This document shows positions 1 through 7,965 of a DNA stretch of 44,796 nt, one piece after another (position 1 is the stretch's first letter; every line of letters starts with the position of its first letter). The translations under genes were made by a program, and so were the position numbers. Source of the stretch: Staphylococcus sp. GSSP0090. GTDB lineage: Bacteria > Bacillota > Bacilli > Staphylococcales > Staphylococcaceae. The notes under the pieces were generated by a model. It had not been told where the DNA came from. It was given only the letters and a program-made list of their open reading frames with translations, and did not search any database. Location of the stretch: NCBI RefSeq assembly GCF_013391405.1, contig NZ_JACBFD010000035.1, forward strand, positions 1 through 44,796, written 5' to 3'.

Positions 1-14
1 TAGTTTAATTATAG

Positions 15-788
15 GTGTTCATCAATCGAAAAAGCAACGTATCTTATTTAAAGTGCGTTGCTTTTTTCTCATTTATAAGGTTAAATAATTCTCATATATC
101 AAGCAAAGTGACAACTGATCAATCAGCACAGTCTGAAACTGCTAAAAACAATACGAATCAAATTAATACAAGAGTCGTCTTACCCAATGACGATAGAACA
201 CAAATTGAAAATACAACGAGTGGTCATTACCAATCTGTTGGTTATATTAGTATTGGAGATAACATTGCGACGGGTGTTGTTATTGGTAAAAATACAGTAT
301 TAACCAATAAGCATGTTGCAAATCTTTCAGATGGAAACATGAATTTTTCACCGGCTGCCCAAAATGAAAATACAATGCCTTACGGTACATTTTCTGAAAA
401 AGAAATAGAAGTTTACCCAGGAAATGAGGATTTAGCGCTTATACATTTTAATGAAAATAAAGACGGTGAATCAGTAGGAGATGTAGTTCAACCTGCGACT
501 TTAAAAGACGCATCAAAAGTTGCTAAAGATATGCCGATTACTGTAACCGGTTATCCAGGAGATAAGTCATTGGCTACAATGTGGGAGAGCAAAGGACAAA
601 TACTGAATTCAAACACAGCTGAGTTTGAGTATAATGCGAGTACATTCGGAGGTAATTCTGGTTCTCCAGTATTTAATGAAAATAATGAAGTGATTGGCAT
701 ACATCAAGGCGGTATCGAAGGTCAAAGTAATAGTGCCGTAGCTATGACAGGTGATGTATTAAGCTTTATTAATCAACATAAAAGTTAA
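15..788 (+). pseudogene. V8-like glutamyl endopeptidase, probably 5'-truncated
   Basis: This is a trypsin-fold serine protease of the staphylococcal V8/SspA group, normally secreted and cutting after acidic residues. The catalytic core is complete: His in TNKHV (about residue 100), Asp in GNEDLAL (139) and Ser in GGNSGSPV (215), plus the family segment VTGYPGDK. The open frame begins at a GTG at 15, inside a transcription terminator, with no ribosome binding site and no signal peptide. Sequence resembling a V8 propeptide begins only around SSKVTTDQ, near position 99. SspA normally has a signal peptide of about 29 residues just before such a region. The SspA C-terminal repeat tail is also absent, as in many coagulase-negative homologues. 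I infer that the promoter and secretion signal were lost, leaving an unexpressed or non-secreted gene. A frame error in this region is the alternative. Confidence 0.7.
29..67 (+). terminator. Rho-independent terminator of an upstream gene
   Basis: An 11-base arm AAAAAGCAACG pairs with CGTTGCTTTTTT after a 16-base loop and ends in a T run. It must terminate a gene to the left of the window; TAG at 1-3 or TAA at 6-8 could be that gene's stop. The protease reading frame runs straight through this hairpin, which argues that its first residues are not a natural N-terminus. Confidence 0.75.
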
Positions 789-803
789 TAATGATGCAAG
801 CAT

Positions 804-846
804 AAAATCCACGACAGTGACCTGGAAAGTCCTGACGTGGATTTTT
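804..846. terminator. Bidirectional terminator
   Basis: AAAATCCACG pairs with CGTGGATTTTT across a 22-base loop. T runs occur on both strands, so it can close the protease gene from the left and the TetR gene from the right. Confidence 0.75.
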
Positions 847-1408
847 AATTTAAAATTTGTTTCATTAGCAATGGCAACGCACGATCAATGTAATCATTCG
901 CTGATAAGTGGCTGCTATGGAACCAATGTTTAGCTGTACCATATAATCCCCATGAAAGGAATCTAGCACTTGCCGCAAGGGATTCTCTTGTTTCGTTTGG
1001 GTGTTGTTGGACAAGTAGTGTTAAAAATATATCTTCTAACTCTTCTTTAACTCTTTTTTCAACGACTTGACCATATGCTTCACTATTTAATTTACATTCA
1101 TTATGTGTTTCTTGAATATAACTCGTAATGGTAATGAAGCTAGAAGATAGTGTCTCTTCGTTAAGTTCTGAAGAAACAGCTAATGCATTATTTAAATTTT
1201 TAAGTACAGTTTCTGAGAGTGTATAATCCATAATGTCATATTTATCATAAAAATGGGCATAGAACGTTGCACGGTTAACAGTTGCGCGTTCCGTAATGTC
1301 CTTAATTGTGATCGCTTGTAACTTTTTTTCTTTAGCAATTTCACGAAAGGCATCCATCAACAGTTTTTTAGTTCTTGTTACTCTAGGATCGACATGTGTT
1401 GTGGTCAT
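845..1408 (-). CDS. TetR/AcrR family transcriptional regulator
   Basis: A 187-residue DNA-binding repressor-type protein. The N-terminal 60 residues hold a TetR helix-turn-helix with the typical ITIKDITERATVNRATFYAHF segment followed by DKYD. The C-terminal ligand domain is poorly conserved and gives no effector. I chose the ATG at 1408 (MTTTHVDPR) because GGAGG lies ten bases upstream; the open frame continues 16 codons further without a ribosome binding site. It lies downstream of, and on the same strand as, the EmrE-type transporter, so a regulator-transporter pair is possible but not shown. The target is unknown. Confidence 0.85.
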   Translation of the reverse strand: MTTTHVDPRVTRTKKLLMDAFREIAKEKKLQAITIKDITERATVNRATFYAHFYDKYDIMDYTLSETVLKNLNNALAVSSELNEETLSSSFITITSYIQETHNECKLNSEAYGQVVEKRVKEELEDIFLTLLVQQHPNETRESLAASARFLSWGLYGTAKHWFHSSHLSANDYIDRALPLLMKQILN

Positions 1409-1557
1409 TGACCTTATACCTCCTCTAATTTGTAAAACGATTATGCGTTCAAACAAATTATCTGTTTTTCATAACAAGATGTCAATGCGAATGATTGGAC
1501 ATACTTAAACTACAAGTTTAATAGCGCGTTTACTCTTATTTCTATATAACAAGCATC

Positions 1558-1600
1558 GTTGGGAGTGGGACAGAAATCAATTATTTTTGTCCTAGACGCA
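1558..1600. repeat. Short GTGGGACAGAAAT repeat fragment
   Basis: GGGAGTGGGACAGAAATCAA followed by TTTTTGTCCTAG matches one arm of the palindrome at 10518-10563. It may be a degraded copy of the same dispersed staphylococcal intergenic element. It can form a weak GGACA/TGTCC stem that may help end the transporter transcript. Confidence 0.5.
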
Positions 1601-1605
1601 GTGAA

Positions 1606-2568
1606 TTATAGAGTCAGGTTATTATTTTCTTTAATGATACTATTCATGAAACTATAAATGACAATACCTATTGTAATCATGAAGATACCTACGATACTCA
1701 CTGTGCTTGGAAGCGGTAATCCCAAAAGAATCATTTCGCCAATTAGTGTAAAGATAATTTCAGTTGCTTGCGTTGATTCGACTGCTGCAAGTTTTGCTTG
1801 GCTATGTTTTACCATATTAGTTGCATAGAAAAAGAGTGATGTAGCTATTATTCCAGAGAACACAGCTACGATAAATGTCTGTATCACTTGATTAGAAGAA
1901 GGTGGACCAGTCTTCAATACACCACATATAAATATAATCACCCATATAGGTAGTGTGACGAGTGTCATACCATAGATGCGTTCCAGTGTATTCAACTGAT
2001 TATCCACAAGTATCATCATTTTACGATTACCTAAAGGGTAACAAAAAGCGCCGATAATCAAAGGGAGTACTGACATGATAAATATTTTCATTTCAATATG
2101 AGCGACTTGGGGTACTTGGACAAGTACAACGCCAAAGACCATAATGCTAGAGGTTCCGACAGAGCGCCAAGAAATACGTTCTCTTATTTTAATTTGTTGC
2201 TGATTGATTTGTACATATTCATAAAAGAATGGTGCGAGGAGTAGTCCACAAATAATGGTTAATTGCCATGTTGCAGAGATGAGCCAACCGGGGCTGTAAT
2301 TGGCGACAAATGTAATTGGCATATAAAAAAATACAAAACCGAGTGTACTCCAAATGATCCACGGGACAAAATGCAATTTAATATGATGATGTACTTTAGA
2401 TAAGTTCTTTTTAAAGTATATGATTATAAAAAGTATGGGGAACATAAATAAAAAGCGTAATGAAGCACTAAATAGCCAATTGCCTTCATCATTAGCCATT
2501 GCATGATTCAAGATAAACGTAACAGAAAAGAATAATGCGCCAAGAATACCAATTAAAATTGCTTGCAT
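1606..2568 (-). CDS. EmrE-type multidrug resistance transporter (DMT superfamily)
   Basis: A 320-residue integral membrane protein with about ten hydrophobic segments and almost no soluble domain. It fits the 'putative multidrug resistance efflux transporter' family (PF13536) of the drug/metabolite transporter superfamily. Supporting features are the N-terminal ILIGILGALFFSVTFILNHAM segment and the late AAVESTQATEIIFTL helix, which in this family lies in the second half of the duplicated fold. A strong GGGGGG Shine-Dalgarno lies five bases before the ATG. It is divergent from the amino acid permease, sharing a 218-base AT-rich gap. The substrate cannot be read from sequence. Confidence 0.8.
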   Translation of the reverse strand: MQAILIGILGALFFSVTFILNHAMANDEGNWLFSASLRFLFMFPILFIIIYFKKNLSKVHHHIKLHFVPWIIWSTLGFVFFYMPITFVANYSPGWLISATWQLTIICGLLLAPFFYEYVQINQQQIKIRERISWRSVGTSSIMVFGVVLVQVPQVAHIEMKIFIMSVLPLIIGAFCYPLGNRKMMILVDNQLNTLERIYGMTLVTLPIWVIIFICGVLKTGPPSSNQVIQTFIVAVFSGIIATSLFFYATNMVKHSQAKLAAVESTQATEIIFTLIGEMILLGLPLPSTVSIVGIFMITIGIVIYSFMNSIIKENNNLTL

Positions 2569-2786
2569 ACGATCCCCCCTTAAACATAGTAATGAAAATA
2601 ATTAATATTTTTAATTTAATCTTTATTTAAATATTAGCAGAGTTAGCATGTTTGTAAATGAATTTATTAGGAAATAATAAGCACAAAGCTTGATGATTTA
2701 ATTCATATTAAAAGTATGTGGATATTTTTAATGAAAAAAGTAGTATGATAGAATTGTGCAAATATTTCGAATAAGGGGCAGAAATA

Positions 2787-4142
2787 ATGGCAGATAAATT
2801 AAAGAGAGAACTTAGTAATCGTCATATACAGTTAATTGCGATTGGAGGGGCAATTGGGACCGGCCTGTTTTTAGGTGCTGGACAATCTATTCACTTAGCT
2901 GGACCATCTATTTTACTAACCTATATTATTGTTGGATTTGTGTTGTTTATGTTCATGAGAGCGATGGGAGAAATGTTATTATCTAACACTAAATTTAATT
3001 CTTTTGCGGATATCACGCATGAATATGTAGGTCCATTAGCTGGATTTATAACGGGATGGACGTATTGGTTAACATGGATTATTTCCGGCATGGCAGAAGT
3101 CACAGCAGTTGCTAAGTATGTATCTTTTTGGTATCCAGATATTCCAAACTGGTTAACCGCACTTGCTTGTGTATTGTTACTTATGTCCTTCAATTTATTA
3201 AGTACAAAATTATTTGGAGAATTAGAATTTTGGTTTGCAATCATCAAAGTAATAACCATTGTGGCGTTGATTATTGTCGGCATTGTAATGATTGTCATTG
3301 CCTATAAAACACCATTCGGTCATGCAAGTGTAACAAATATCTATAGTCATGGTGGTATCTTTCCGAATGGTATGTCAGGATTTTTAATGTCATTTCAAAT
3401 GGCTATCTTTTCATTTGTCGGTATTGAGATGATTGGTATTACTGCTGGAGAAACAAAAAATCCACATAAGACGATTCCTCAGGCAATTAATAATGTACCA
3501 CTTAGGATTTTATTGTTTTATGTTGGTGCATTAGCAGTCATTATTTCTATTATACCTTGGAATGCATTAGATCCAGAAGACAGTCCTTTTGTGAAAGTAT
3601 TTGCATTAGTAGGCATACCTTTTGCGGCAGGGATCATTAATTTTGTTGTGTTAACAGCTGCAGCGTCAGCATGTAATAGTGGTATATTTGCTAATAGTAG
3701 AACACTATTTGGATTATCAGATAGAAAACAAGCACCGCCGAAGTTTCAAGTAACCAATCGCAAAGGTGTACCAATTGTAGCCATACTTGTGACGTGTGCA
3801 TTATTGTTATTTGCAGTATTATTAAATTACTTTATTCCCAATGCGACGACTGTATTTGTTTATATCAGTACAGTTTCTACAGTATTAAATATCTTCATTT
3901 GGACAATTATTATGATTGCCTATGTAAGATACACAAAAACGCGTCCGGATTTACATAAACAAAGTAAATATAAAATGCCCGGTGGTAAAATAATGTCGAT
4001 TTGTATTATTGCATTCTTCGTATTTATATTTGGCGTATTATTTGTTAATCCAGAAACACGTATTGGTGTTATTTTAGCACCTTTATGGTTGGTTATACTT
4101 GCTGTAATGTATAGACAATATCAAAAGCATATCGCTGAGTGA
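2787..4142 (+). CDS. Amino acid permease (AAT/APC family)
   Basis: A 451-residue secondary transporter with about 12 membrane segments. It begins with LSNRHIQLIAIGGAIGTGLF, the signature of the AAT branch of the amino acid-polyamine-organocation superfamily. Other family marks are GPSI in helix 1, the RAMGE segment and FVGIEMIGITAGE. Closest in character are the CycA/AapA-type D-serine, D-alanine and glycine permeases, but the substrate is not certain. ATG follows GGGGCAGAAATA, a usable ribosome binding site. The nucleoside hydrolase begins 58 bases downstream with no clear terminator between them, so they may share a transcript. Confidence 0.9.
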   Translation: MADKLKRELSNRHIQLIAIGGAIGTGLFLGAGQSIHLAGPSILLTYIIVGFVLFMFMRAMGEMLLSNTKFNSFADITHEYVGPLAGFITGWTYWLTWIISGMAEVTAVAKYVSFWYPDIPNWLTALACVLLLMSFNLLSTKLFGELEFWFAIIKVITIVALIIVGIVMIVIAYKTPFGHASVTNIYSHGGIFPNGMSGFLMSFQMAIFSFVGIEMIGITAGETKNPHKTIPQAINNVPLRILLFYVGALAVIISIIPWNALDPEDSPFVKVFALVGIPFAAGIINFVVLTAAASACNSGIFANSRTLFGLSDRKQAPPKFQVTNRKGVPIVAILVTCALLLFAVLLNYFIPNATTVFVYISTVSTVLNIFIWTIIMIAYVRYTKTRPDLHKQSKYKMPGGKIMSICIIAFFVFIFGVLFVNPETRIGVILAPLWLVILAVMYRQYQKHIAE

Positions 4143-4200
4143 TATGTGCATTGCTCATGAATACAGGTGAGCTGTGAAATTTTATATTGGAGTGATCGAA

Positions 4201-5148
4201 ATGAGTAAAAAAATAATTATGGATTGCGATCCGGGTCATGATGATGCGATCGCATTAATATTAGCAGGAGCAAAAAACAGTCCATTAGACATATTAGCTG
4301 TTACAACGGTAGCAGGAAATCAATCAGTAGAAAAAAATACAAAAAATGCTTTGAATGTTTTAGAAGTGATGGGAAGAGATGATATTAGTGTTTCTGTAGG
4401 TGCTACACGACCACTTATAAAACCAGCCTCCTTTGCTTCACAAATTCATGGTGATAGTGGATTAGATGGACCAAAATTGCCAGAAGTTCCGTCATTAAAA
4501 CCAACGCAAAAGCAAGCAGTCGATGTGATTATTGAAACATTGAAGCAAAGCAAAGAACCAGTAACACTCGTTGCCACTGGTCCATTAACGAATATTGCAA
4601 CTGCACTGATTAAGGAACCAAATATCACACAGCACATTGAATCTATTGCAATTATGGGCGGAGGTACCTTCGGAAACTGGACACCCACAGCTGAGTTTAA
4701 CATTTGGGTAGATGCAGAAGCGGCTAAGCGCGTCTTTGAATGTGGCGTACGAATAAATGTTTTTGGTTTAGATGTGACACATCAAGTATTAGCGACAGAT
4801 CAAGTTATCGATAAGTTTAAGAAGATTGATAATCCAATCGCTAATTTTGTAGTAGAGCTATTAGAATTTTTCAAATCTACATATAAAACGCACTTTGACA
4901 TGGACGGTGGCCCAATACATGATGCTTGCACAGTACTATATTTGATGCAGCCTGAACTATTTACAATGCAGCATACACATATCGATATAGAACATCAAAG
5001 TCCATTAACATATGGCACAATGTCTGTAGATTTAAATGACATTACGAATAAAGAGAAAAATGCATATTTTGCTACAGCGGTTGATGTAGCAAGTGTGTGG
5101 GGCTTAATGGAAAATATGTTAGCAAGTTATGAGAAAAATACACATTAA
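4201..5148 (+). CDS. Inosine/uridine-preferring nucleoside hydrolase
   Basis: A 315-residue cytoplasmic enzyme that hydrolyses the N-glycosidic bond of ribonucleosides to free base and ribose, for salvage. The N-terminal DCDPGHDDA motif (residues 8-16) supplies the calcium-binding aspartates, VATGPLTNIA follows in the middle, and GGPIHDACTV near residue 240 supplies the last calcium ligand and active-site histidine. These define the IunH/Rih family. The start at 4201 is set by GGAG eight bases upstream; an in-frame ATG at 4174 has no ribosome binding site. Whether it prefers purine or pyrimidine nucleosides cannot be decided here. Confidence 0.92.
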   Translation: MSKKIIMDCDPGHDDAIALILAGAKNSPLDILAVTTVAGNQSVEKNTKNALNVLEVMGRDDISVSVGATRPLIKPASFASQIHGDSGLDGPKLPEVPSLKPTQKQAVDVIIETLKQSKEPVTLVATGPLTNIATALIKEPNITQHIESIAIMGGGTFGNWTPTAEFNIWVDAEAAKRVFECGVRINVFGLDVTHQVLATDQVIDKFKKIDNPIANFVVELLEFFKSTYKTHFDMDGGPIHDACTVLYLMQPELFTMQHTHIDIEHQSPLTYGTMSVDLNDITNKEKNAYFATAVDVASVWGLMENMLASYEKNTH

Positions 5149-5164
5149 CTAACAATAGTATATA

Positions 5165-5225
5165 AGTGGGCGTAGTACTGAAATCTAATTCTCCGATAAA
5201 GATTTCATAGGGCTACGCTCATTTT
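5165..5225 (+). terminator. Long hairpin of the GTAGTACTG repeat type, probable terminator
   Basis: GTGGGCGTAGTACTGAAATCT pairs imperfectly with AGATTTCATAGGGCTACGCTCA, followed by TTTT. It closes the nucleoside hydrolase gene. The left arm shares GTAGTACTG and GAAAT with the hairpin at 21309, so it probably belongs to the same dispersed palindrome family. Confidence 0.65.
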
Positions 5226-5330
5226 GATACAACTAAAGTATGAGCGCTAATTCAAGCGAATTATTAGATATTCGTCACTATAAAAAGTATACTGATAAGC
5301 CAATACTTAAAATAAAAGGTGAATCAAATA

Positions 5331-5921
5331 GTGAAAAATATAGTGAAATGGATAGTCTTACTAATCATCATCATTATCCCAATGACGTGGTTAATATTGA
5401 ATATAAATGATATAAAAGAAAATATGAACGAAACATTTACTGAACAAAATCAAGATAAAGATGAAAATGAGGATGAAAGAGATAGCGCTTTTAGTAAATT
5501 TTTCGATGGTAGTAGAGAAACAGAAAATTTTGGAGAATATGAATTTAGTGAATTTGATGGTAAACACTACGGTATCGATTATCATTTACCTGAAGATACA
5601 CCGATCAAAGCGGCTGCAGACGGTAAAGTCACTCGAACATTTAATGATGACTTAGGTGGTAAAGTCGTTCAGATAGCGGAGTCAAATGGAACGCACCATC
5701 AGTGGTATATGCATCTTAATGATTTTAAAGTAGAAGTAGGCGATACCGTTAAAGCAGGAGATACGATTGCATTGTCGGGTAATACTGGAGAACAAACGAC
5801 TGGGGCGCATCTACATTTTCAACGTATGAATGGTGGCGTGGGTAATGATTATGCGATAGATCCTAAAGAATATGTTGAAGGTTTACCAAAGGGAGAAGAG
5901 AGTTTATTTGAAGTAGCGTAA
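5331..5921 (+). CDS. Membrane-anchored M23 (LytM-type) metallopeptidase
   Basis: A 196-residue envelope protein. One hydrophobic helix (residues 4-24) is followed by an acidic linker rich in E, N and D, then an M23 peptidase domain from about residue 70. Zinc ligands are visible: H79 and D83 in HYGID and H162 in GAHLHF, with H160 and H128 (YMHL) as the other catalytic histidines. Such enzymes cut peptide cross-bridges of peptidoglycan, but single-helix anchored forms are often of unknown target. I chose GTG at 5331 because AAAGGTGA lies eight bases upstream; an in-frame GTG at 5319 lacks a site. It stands alone between two terminators. Confidence 0.85.
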   Translation: MKNIVKWIVLLIIIIIPMTWLILNINDIKENMNETFTEQNQDKDENEDERDSAFSKFFDGSRETENFGEYEFSEFDGKHYGIDYHLPEDTPIKAAADGKVTRTFNDDLGGKVVQIAESNGTHHQWYMHLNDFKVEVGDTVKAGDTIALSGNTGEQTTGAHLHFQRMNGGVGNDYAIDPKEYVEGLPKGEESLFEVA

Positions 5922-6056
5922 ATAGCTGTATTAAATAAATGTGTGTTATAAGATAAGTATTATTATATTTTTATGTGAGTAAGGTAAAACAGCAGAAGGA
6001 CTAAAGGATAATCATATATATAATCCAAATAATAGATTATGGAATAACGCGCATAT

Positions 6057-6110
6057 GGCGAGATAATGAATTCAAATGATTTATTGATTCATTACCTCGC
6101 CTTAATTTTT
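6057..6110. terminator. Bidirectional terminator
   Basis: GGCGAGATAATGAAT and ATTCATTACCTCGCC form a 15-base stem with one mismatch. TTAATTTTT follows on the plus strand. The stop codon of the DNA glycosylase lies directly against it on the minus strand. Confidence 0.75.
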
Positions 6111-6767
6111 ATTGTTATTCGGGATGTCATAGATAGTATCGTATTGTAATAAATTTTGATGAATCGCTTCCCATAAATAGAATGCGCCTATGGAAGCACA
6201 ACTATGCCATTGTTCAGCGCAAATAGCGAGCTGCACTTTCCTTTCGTCTTTGGTTGTTTGGTATAACCATTGTGCAGAACGTTGTAGGCCAACATCGTTT
6301 ATAGGTAATACATCTTTGCGTTGTAGTGTGAATAACAGAAAAACTTCGGCAGTCCATTTACCTATACCTTTAATTTGCGTCAGTGTTTTAATAACGGTAT
6401 TGTCGTCCATTTTGTAGAGTGCTTCAAAATTTAATTGGCCACGTTGAACAGCGGATAGTACATTCTGGATATAATTTATTTTTGTTTGAGATAACCCCAT
6501 AGCTTTCATATCTGATTCACTTAGTTGCAATAACTGATTTACCGTCCAATGGTCGTTAATGGCGGTAGATAATTTTTTGAAAATAGACTGTGCCACCGTG
6601 ACTGAAATTTGCTGACCGATGATAGAGCGAATAAGTGATTTTAACGGATTGGGACGTAATTGAATTTGTAAATCACCAATCTTATCAATTAATTGTGCGA
6701 GTGTGGCATCTTGCTTAATTAACGTTTGTACACATGCTTCTTGAACAGATATTTTCCATATTGTCAT
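6102..6767 (-). CDS. AlkA-like DNA-3-methyladenine glycosylase
   Basis: A 221-residue base-excision repair enzyme of the HhH-GPD superfamily, removing alkylated purines from DNA. The helix-hairpin-helix IKGIGKWTAEVFLLF (residues 132-146) is followed by the GPD-type loop LPINDVGL with the catalytic Asp at 158. The N-terminal segment LIRSIIGQQISVTVAQSIF is characteristic of AlkA/MAG enzymes. The E. coli AlkA N-terminal extension is absent, as in short Gram-positive forms. AGAGGT precedes the ATG. It starts ten bases after the DUF488 gene, so the two are co-transcribed. Confidence 0.88.
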   Translation of the reverse strand: MTIWKISVQEACVQTLIKQDATLAQLIDKIGDLQIQLRPNPLKSLIRSIIGQQISVTVAQSIFKKLSTAINDHWTVNQLLQLSESDMKAMGLSQTKINYIQNVLSAVQRGQLNFEALYKMDDNTVIKTLTQIKGIGKWTAEVFLLFTLQRKDVLPINDVGLQRSAQWLYQTTKDERKVQLAICAEQWHSCASIGAFYLWEAIHQNLLQYDTIYDIPNNNKN

Positions 6768-6777
6768 AAACTACCTC

Positions 6778-7131
6778 TTAATTTAATAAGTCTTGAAGTA
6801 CAATTGCTTGATTGTGCTGTTCATCTTTTGCAGCAAATAATAAGATAACGTCACCTTCAGCCTTAGAAACAATAGATTTTAATTTTTCAAAGGCTTCTTT
6901 TTGTGATTCATTTTCACGTAATTCTTTGGCATATTTTTCTTTGAACGCTGCATATAATTTGGGATCATGATTAAACCACTTTCTTAATTCTGTAGTTGGA
7001 CCTATGTCTTTTAACCAATAATCTAAATTTGCGTCTTCTTTGGATACACCTCTAGGCCAAACACGATCTACAAGTATACGTGTGCCTTCATTTTGTTCAT
7101 TTTCATAAATTCTTTGTATTTGTATCGTCAT
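6778..7131 (-). CDS. DUF488 family protein
   Basis: A 117-residue soluble protein whose RILVDRVWPRGVSKEDANLD and LRKWFNHDP segments are diagnostic of DUF488 (YeaO-like). Its biochemical role is not established. The ATG at 7131 is preceded by AGGAGG with seven bases between; a 12-codon upstream extension in frame overlaps that site and was rejected. Its position immediately upstream of an AlkA-like glycosylase suggests a link with damage responses, but this is inference from co-transcription only. Confidence 0.85.
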   Translation of the reverse strand: MTIQIQRIYENEQNEGTRILVDRVWPRGVSKEDANLDYWLKDIGPTTELRKWFNHDPKLYAAFKEKYAKELRENESQKEAFEKLKSIVSKAEGDVILLFAAKDEQHNQAIVLQDLLN

Positions 7132-7264
7132 AGGATGACCTCCTAAATTTAATTTAGCATCAATCATACCATTACCGTAAAATGAAATTTGAAAACATAC
7201 TTATATTATATAGAAAGAACAGGAACGGGTATATAAGTAAAAAAAGGAATTAGGAGTGAGTCTA

Positions 7265-7693
7265 ATGTCTAAATTTGATCATATTCAACCACCTAAACAG
7301 TTTCGTTATCATGAGGGAGAAGTATTAATAAAAAATTATTATGAATTTACTTGCGATAATAGAATTTATTTTACTCAAACTGTGCATAAAGATTTAGAAA
7401 ATCAAACGTATAAATTCAATATAGAAATATTATCTAATATTGATGACTATGGGTTAGCTATGGATTTTAATGAAGTAGATAAACTATATGAGAAAGAAAT
7501 CGCACCATATATTGATGGGCAAATGGTTAATGAAACATTGCCAGAAATGAATACAACAGCAGAAAATATTGCTATTTGGATTTGGCATCAATTCAATGAA
7601 CACTTACCTGAAAATAATACTTTACAAAAACTAGAATTTTTCGAAACAGAGACACAAGGTCTCGTATTAACGGCAGAGTTAATGAATAAATAA
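7265..7693 (+). CDS. QueD/PTPS-like protein lacking the canonical zinc motif
   Basis: A 142-residue protein that I place, with moderate confidence, in the 6-pyruvoyl-tetrahydropterin synthase/6-carboxy-tetrahydropterin synthase family. The C-terminal half (NTTAENIAIWIWHQFNEHL, then KLEFFETETQGL) matches the end of that fold, where the conserved Glu lies in the ET pair. The N-terminal HGHNY-type histidine pair that binds zinc is not visible; the corresponding region reads NYYEFTCDNRIYF. Either the enzyme has lost catalysis or it is a divergent member. The start at 7265 is set by GGAG eight bases upstream. It stands alone with its own terminator; no queC, queE or queF gene is nearby. Confidence 0.65.
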   Translation: MSKFDHIQPPKQFRYHEGEVLIKNYYEFTCDNRIYFTQTVHKDLENQTYKFNIEILSNIDDYGLAMDFNEVDKLYEKEIAPYIDGQMVNETLPEMNTTAENIAIWIWHQFNEHLPENNTLQKLEFFETETQGLVLTAELMNK

Positions 7694-7712
7694 AAATTAC
7701 GATATCAAAGGC

Positions 7713-7757
7713 GACAGGATTAATAGAGAAGACCTCTGTTAATCCTGTCCTTGTTTT
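7713..7757 (+). terminator. Rho-independent terminator
   Basis: GACAGGATTAA and TTAATCCTGTC form an 11-base perfect stem followed by CTTGTTTTATT. Confidence 0.8.
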
Positions 7758-7882
7758 ATTCGATATCATTTTTGAATATCATTAAACTTGATTTAAATAA
7801 GATGATTTTGTAGAAAGTCTTTCCCTCAATATTTTGTGTTAGGAACTTATTCTAAATAAATCAGTGATGAACTTAGTTTAAG

Positions 7883-7898
7883 TTGAAAAATTTTCCAA
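7883..7898. promoter_or_regulatory. Near-palindrome upstream of the EIIC-like gene
   Basis: TTGAAAAATTTTCCAA is a near-perfect 16-base inverted repeat located about 70 bases before the permease start. A weak promoter (TTCTGA, 17 bases, TATAGT) lies between it and the gene. It could be an operator, but AT-rich palindromes are common in this genome. No terminator other than the one at 7713 and no small gene was seen in the rest of this gap. Confidence 0.3.
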
Positions 7899-7965
7899 AA
7901 TAAATATTCTGAAAATTAAGAAAATATGATATAGTAATACTTATTTCAGCTTAGGGGGAACTTCT

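Noticed and set aside
5240..5410. A 56-codon open frame starting MSANSSELLDIRHYKKY upstream of and overlapping the M23 gene
   Set aside because: No ribosome binding site, and it overlaps a well-supported gene in another frame.
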